This document shows positions 60,781 to 64,000 of a stretch of 64,000 nucleotides of DNA, piece after piece. The position numbers and the translations under genes are program-made. The notes beneath the pieces are model-generated. The model saw only the letters and a program-made list of their open reading frames with translations. It was not told the DNA's origin and searched no databases. This DNA comes from Planctomycetota bacterium (GTDB taxonomy: Bacteria; Planctomycetota; UBA1135; JACQFD01): contig JAEUHX010000058.1 of assembly GCA_016792805.1 (NCBI GenBank), forward strand, positions 202,228 through 266,227. Direction: 5' to 3'. The first letter of the stretch is position 1, and each line of letters starts with the position of its first letter.

Positions 60781-62978
60781 GTTCGCCCATCCCGATTCTC
60801 CTTCGCATGGCGACCGCCGGAACAGTGGGCGGCACTGTGATCGGCGGATGCTTTGCCGCCGCGCATGTGTTCAGCCGCGACCATGTTCGCGAGTTCCAAG
60901 CCGGTGCGCCGTCTCCGATCACCGAGCGGCTCTTCGGATTCGCGATGTGGACCGCCGTGGAAGGGCTCGGATTTGGTGCGATCGCTCTCGCTCTCGGCGT
61001 CCTGGCGCTCGTCCTCGCCAAGCTGCAGCGGACTTCGCCCGAGCGCAGCTACGCAAAGAATGCTGCCTCGGTCTGGATCGTGTGCGGCGGCGCCTTCGCG
61101 GCGTGGGTGACCCTCGGCACGTGGTTCACCTATGAGGCATTACTGTTCCTTCCGCCGGGGCAGCTGGTTTTGTTGAACCTCGGCGGCTACGCGGCGGCGC
61201 TGATCGGGTTGTTGGTGTGGGATTGCATCACAACGCGCCTCCCATGGTCGCCGCGCTCCGAGCCGGCGGCGGTTTCCGCCGCACTCATGGCGACGACGGG
61301 GTTCGCGCTCTGGTTCGCCTTCCGCATCATCATGGGAGTGAGCGGCGGCTGGCGTCAGCCGATGCGCGCAGGCGGTGCGCTGGCAGTTCTCATCGCATCT
61401 GCCCCCGCCGCGTCGCTCATCGCCCGACTGATCGCTCCGTCCGTCGGCGCGATCGGCTCGCGGCTCGCAGCAGGAGCGCTCCTACCAAGACCGCTGCTCT
61501 ATGGGCTGCTCGGTCTGCTGGCAGGCTGCACGCTCTGGACGATGCCACAATTCAGCCTCACCTCTCTTCCGGCCGGGGTTGATTACAAATCGCAGGCGCC
61601 ACACGGAACGCCCCAAGGTCCGAACGTCATCGTCATCACGATTGATACGCTTCGAGCCGACGCCCTCGGCTGCTACGGCTACGGCCGCCCCACGTCGCCG
61701 TTCCTTGACTCGCTCGCCGCGAACGGCGTGCGATTCGACGATCCCGTCGCCTCCGCGGCTTGGACGAAACCCGCCACGGGCACCATACTCACTGGCCTGC
61801 ACCCTTCGCGCCACGGCGCGCTCTACCACGGCAGCCGCCTCATGCTGCCGAAGGGCTGTCGCACGATGGCTGAGGCATTCCGAGATTCCGGATATGTGAC
61901 GGCCGGATTTGTCAGCAATCCGAATATTAAGAAAGTTTTCGACTTCGACCGCGGATTCGATGAATACTTCGACTCCCCGGTGGAAGATACGATCTCGCAC
62001 GCCTCGATGCGGAACTCCTGGTTTGGCCGCGTGCTGACGGAAATTACGCGTCACCAGTTTAATTGGAAATATGAGAACGATTGCCGCGAGATCAACCGGC
62101 ACGCTCTCGCGTGGATCGAGAAGAACCGAAGCTCAAAATTCTTCTTGTATCTTCACTATATCGACCCTCACGAACCATATTCGCCTCCCGCCGACTACGA
62201 GGCGCAATTCCGCCAGGATCACGGATTCATCACGTTCAATAAGCGCAAACAGCTCATCGCACGCGACCTCTACGATGGGGAAATCCGCTACAACGATGAC
62301 GAAATCCGCCGGCTCCATGGTGAGCTGGCGCGGATGGGGCTGGCAGAGAACACCCTGATCGTGGTGACGGCCGACCACGGTGAGGAGTTCTTTGAACACG
62401 GCGCATTGGGCCACGGATTCTCGCTCTACCAGGAAGTCGTCCGCGTGCCTTGGATCATGAGCGGCCCCGGCGTGCCCAAGGGAGTTGTGGTGAAGTCGCC
62501 CGCGCGCATCGTCGATCTCGCGGCAACGACGCTCGACGTCGCGAAGACCGGAATTCGTGCACTTGGCGATGGCCAGTCGATCGCCGCGGCGTTCGCCGAT
62601 CCCCAGTGGAAGCGCCCGGCTCCCATCTTCCTCGAGAATGAGTTCGGCGAGAATGACGAGGACACGCGAAGCTTTGTTTTCAGCGGCGTCCGCGACGGCG
62701 AGTGGAAGTTCATTCTGACGACGCAGAATGCCCATCGCCCCCCGCAGGATCCGCGGTACGGCCCCGTCGAATTATATAATCTCAAGGCGGACCCGCTGGA
62801 GCGCACGAACCTCGCCAAGGAGGAAGCACAGAAAACGCGCGGCAGCGGCTATTTCGAGCGGCTGCAGGAGCATGCGAAATTCCTGGACGAGCCCGGCTTC
62901 CGAAAGATTAAGCCCGATGCGCTCGATCCGACGACGGCAGCCCAGATGAAAGCCGTCGGATACCTCGGCGGTAAATAA
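60777..62978 (+). CDS. Alkaline-phosphatase-superfamily membrane enzyme with sulfatase fold and Thr nucleophile
   Basis: A 733-residue protein, GTG start. Residues 1-260 hold about seven TM segments; the rest is a sulfatase-type domain (about 283-720) with IDTLRAD, the nucleophile loop AAWTKPATGTILTGLHPSRHG in which Thr330 takes the place of Cys/Ser, DPHEPYSPP, VTADHGEEF and the typical GYLGG end. Without the formylglycine precursor and the CxPxR Arg it cannot be a standard sulfatase. Thr nucleophiles occur in lipoteichoic-acid synthase and phosphoethanolamine transferases, which likewise have N-terminal TM helices. Likely modifies surface glycans or lipids with a phosphorylated group. First base lies in the preceding gene's stop. 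Confidence 0.9.
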   Translation: MSSPIPILLRMATAGTVGGTVIGGCFAAAHVFSRDHVREFQAGAPSPITERLFGFAMWTAVEGLGFGAIALALGVLALVLAKLQRTSPERSYAKNAASVWIVCGGAFAAWVTLGTWFTYEALLFLPPGQLVLLNLGGYAAALIGLLVWDCITTRLPWSPRSEPAAVSAALMATTGFALWFAFRIIMGVSGGWRQPMRAGGALAVLIASAPAASLIARLIAPSVGAIGSRLAAGALLPRPLLYGLLGLLAGCTLWTMPQFSLTSLPAGVDYKSQAPHGTPQGPNVIVITIDTLRADALGCYGYGRPTSPFLDSLAANGVRFDDPVASAAWTKPATGTILTGLHPSRHGALYHGSRLMLPKGCRTMAEAFRDSGYVTAGFVSNPNIKKVFDFDRGFDEYFDSPVEDTISHASMRNSWFGRVLTEITRHQFNWKYENDCREINRHALAWIEKNRSSKFFLYLHYIDPHEPYSPPADYEAQFRQDHGFITFNKRKQLIARDLYDGEIRYNDDEIRRLHGELARMGLAENTLIVVTADHGEEFFEHGALGHGFSLYQEVVRVPWIMSGPGVPKGVVVKSPARIVDLAATTLDVAKTGIRALGDGQSIAAAFADPQWKRPAPIFLENEFGENDEDTRSFVFSGVRDGEWKFILTTQNAHRPPQDPRYGPVELYNLKADPLERTNLAKEEAQKTRGSGYFERLQEHAKFLDEPGFRKIKPDALDPTTAAQMKAVGYLGGK

Positions 62979-62997
62979 CACTTCCGCGAAGTGTCCC

Positions 62998-64000
62998 ATG
63001 CCGCCGAAGCTGCTCTTTACGATCGACGTCGAGGAAGACATGCCGCAGTGGCGGGTCCAAGACCCGATCACGGTGCATAATGTGCGCGTGCTTCCGAAGC
63101 TTGCGGAGATTTGTAGGAAGGCCGGTGTCAGTCCCACGTATCTGTGCACCTACCCGATGGTGACCCAGCGCGAAAGCGCAGGCATCCTGAGGAAGCTGCA
63201 CCAGGAGGGCGGCTGCGAGGTTGGGATGCACCTGCATCCTTGGAACTCGCCCCCGTTCCTCGGCGTGCCGGGCAAGCGATTCGACGAGCGCACCACGCCC
63301 TATTACCAAAGCGACCTCGACGAGGACCGGCTGCGCCGGAAGCTCACAACGCTCCATGAGGCGATTGGTGAGCTCTCCGGGAGCGCGCCAAAGTCCTTTC
63401 GCGCGGGACGATTCGGAATGAGTAACGCGGCCATGCGCGTGCTCATCGAGCTCGGCTACGAGGCCGACACGTCTGTCACGCCGCTCGTGCATCATTTTGA
63501 GGACGGCGGGCCCGACTATCGCCGCGCTCCGATGGTGCCTTATCTGCCAAGCGCTCAAGATTTCCGCAAGCGCGGCGATCTGCCGATTGTGGAGATCCCC
63601 GTCTCCATCTCGCTGACGCGCCCGCTCTCGGCTCGCGTGCAGCGAGCCTACGCGCGGATACCACAAAAAACGCGGATCCGCGGACTTCTCTCGCGTGACT
63701 ACCTCCATATTGTTGACTTCGCGTGGCTCTACCCGGCGCGCTTCGATGAATCGCTGCTGAAGCGATGCGCCGACGCGATTGTGAAGTCCAAGAATCCGGT
63801 GCTGAACATATTCTTGCACTCAAGCGAACTCATGGCCGGGAAATCGTCCTACATCGAGACGGAGGCGGATGCCGCCGAGTGCCTCCGCCGCATCCGAGCT
63901 CTGCTCGAGTATTGCGTGAAGGAGCTTGACGCTCAGCCGGCCACGCTCACGGAGGCGGCGCGCGCGCTGCGTCCCTCTCTCGGTCCGGCGACCTCCGCAA
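62998..64000 (+). CDS. WalW/polysaccharide-deacetylase family protein (3' end outside window)
   Basis: 334 residues are visible and the frame is still open at base 64000. The ATG at 62998 follows the membrane enzyme stop by 19 bases. The start LLFTIDVEEDMPQW carries the TIDVEED metal-site motif of NodB-type deacetylases and GMHLHPW is the HxH motif typical of WalW proteins; later FRAGRFGMSNAAMRVLIELGYEADTSVTP fits the fold. These enzymes remove acetyl groups from surface polysaccharide or peptidoglycan. With the GNAT and Thr-type enzyme it forms an operon for building or tailoring an exopolysaccharide that probably continues beyond the window. Confidence 0.88.
   Translation, partial: MPPKLLFTIDVEEDMPQWRVQDPITVHNVRVLPKLAEICRKAGVSPTYLCTYPMVTQRESAGILRKLHQEGGCEVGMHLHPWNSPPFLGVPGKRFDERTTPYYQSDLDEDRLRRKLTTLHEAIGELSGSAPKSFRAGRFGMSNAAMRVLIELGYEADTSVTPLVHHFEDGGPDYRRAPMVPYLPSAQDFRKRGDLPIVEIPVSISLTRPLSARVQRAYARIPQKTRIRGLLSRDYLHIVDFAWLYPARFDESLLKRCADAIVKSKNPVLNIFLHSSELMAGKSSYIETEADAAECLRRIRALLEYCVKELDAQPATLTEAARALRPSLGPATSA

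Noticed and set aside
62908-63819. 303-residue minus frame near the right end
   Set aside because: Antisense to the WalW-type deacetylase, which has the TIDVEED and GMHLHPW motifs on plus.

Overview
The window is a GC-rich (roughly 60-65% by eye) piece of bacterial chromosome without rRNA, tRNA, phage, transposase or CRISPR. Its gene content points to a Planctomycetota-type bacterium. The signs are a PDZ-DUF6288-HEAT protein, DUF1080 proteins, a GH29 fucosidase, CotH/lamin-tail and FG-GAP proteins sharing a C-terminal domain, a Pkn-type kinase fused to a beta-propeller, SRPTSRPT linkers, a DUF5989 miniprotein and many secreted lipoproteins. Taxonomy is inferred from families only. Frequent GTG/TTG starts and 4-base stop/start overlaps made many starts worth revising.

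Layout. 0-2.3 kb: tail of an unknown protein, a VOC-fold protein divergent from a MarR regulator with a likely operator between them, and a small lipoprotein. 2.4-6.4 kb: secreted two-gene unit (PDZ/DUF6288/HEAT and a double SASA esterase whose second domain is catalytically dead). 6.6-15.5 kb: two divergent units. The minus unit runs solute-binding lipoprotein, hybrid histidine kinase, fuconolactonase-type amidohydrolase, extended SDR. The plus unit is a complete ribose-type sugar ABC importer. 15.6-25.2 kb: secreted or extracytoplasmic proteins (carboxypeptidase-regulatory-like, terpenoid-cyclase-fold toroid, CotH) plus a DapA/KDG-type aldolase and an FG-GAP protein. 25.2-25.7 kb: gene-free array of six GC hairpins. 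25.7-29.8 kb: DUF1080, alpha-L-fucosidase and uracil-DNA glycosylase. 29.9-37 kb: a 1621-residue Ser/Thr kinase with a large propeller, and a subtilisin with P-domain.

37-49 kb is mixed: metallophosphoesterase, O6-alkylguanine methyltransferase, GT-C glycosyltransferase, a lower-GC FG-GAP protein, a DUF481 outer-membrane protein, an acyl-CoA carboxylase/hydratase trio, two paralogous lipoproteins and a heptosyltransferase-type GT9. 49-60 kb: unknown secreted protein, DUF5989+SGNH pair, triple metal-binding protein, glutamate dehydrogenase, CelD/FemAB acetyltransferase and a 1033-residue propeller. 60-64 kb: start of a probable surface-polysaccharide operon (GNAT, membrane alkaline-phosphatase-superfamily enzyme with Thr nucleophile, WalW-type deacetylase running off the end).

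Working together: the GH29 fucosidase, DUF1080 protein, sugar ABC importer, fuconolactonase, SDR and DapA-type aldolase form a plausible non-phosphorylative route for fucose (or a related 6-deoxy sugar), with the solute-binding protein/hybrid kinase pair as possible sensor. A fuconate dehydratase is not in view. A ~140 bp intergenic repeat family occurs four times (6.6, 43.1, 51.0 and 56.5 kb) and is the most striking non-coding feature along with the hairpin array.
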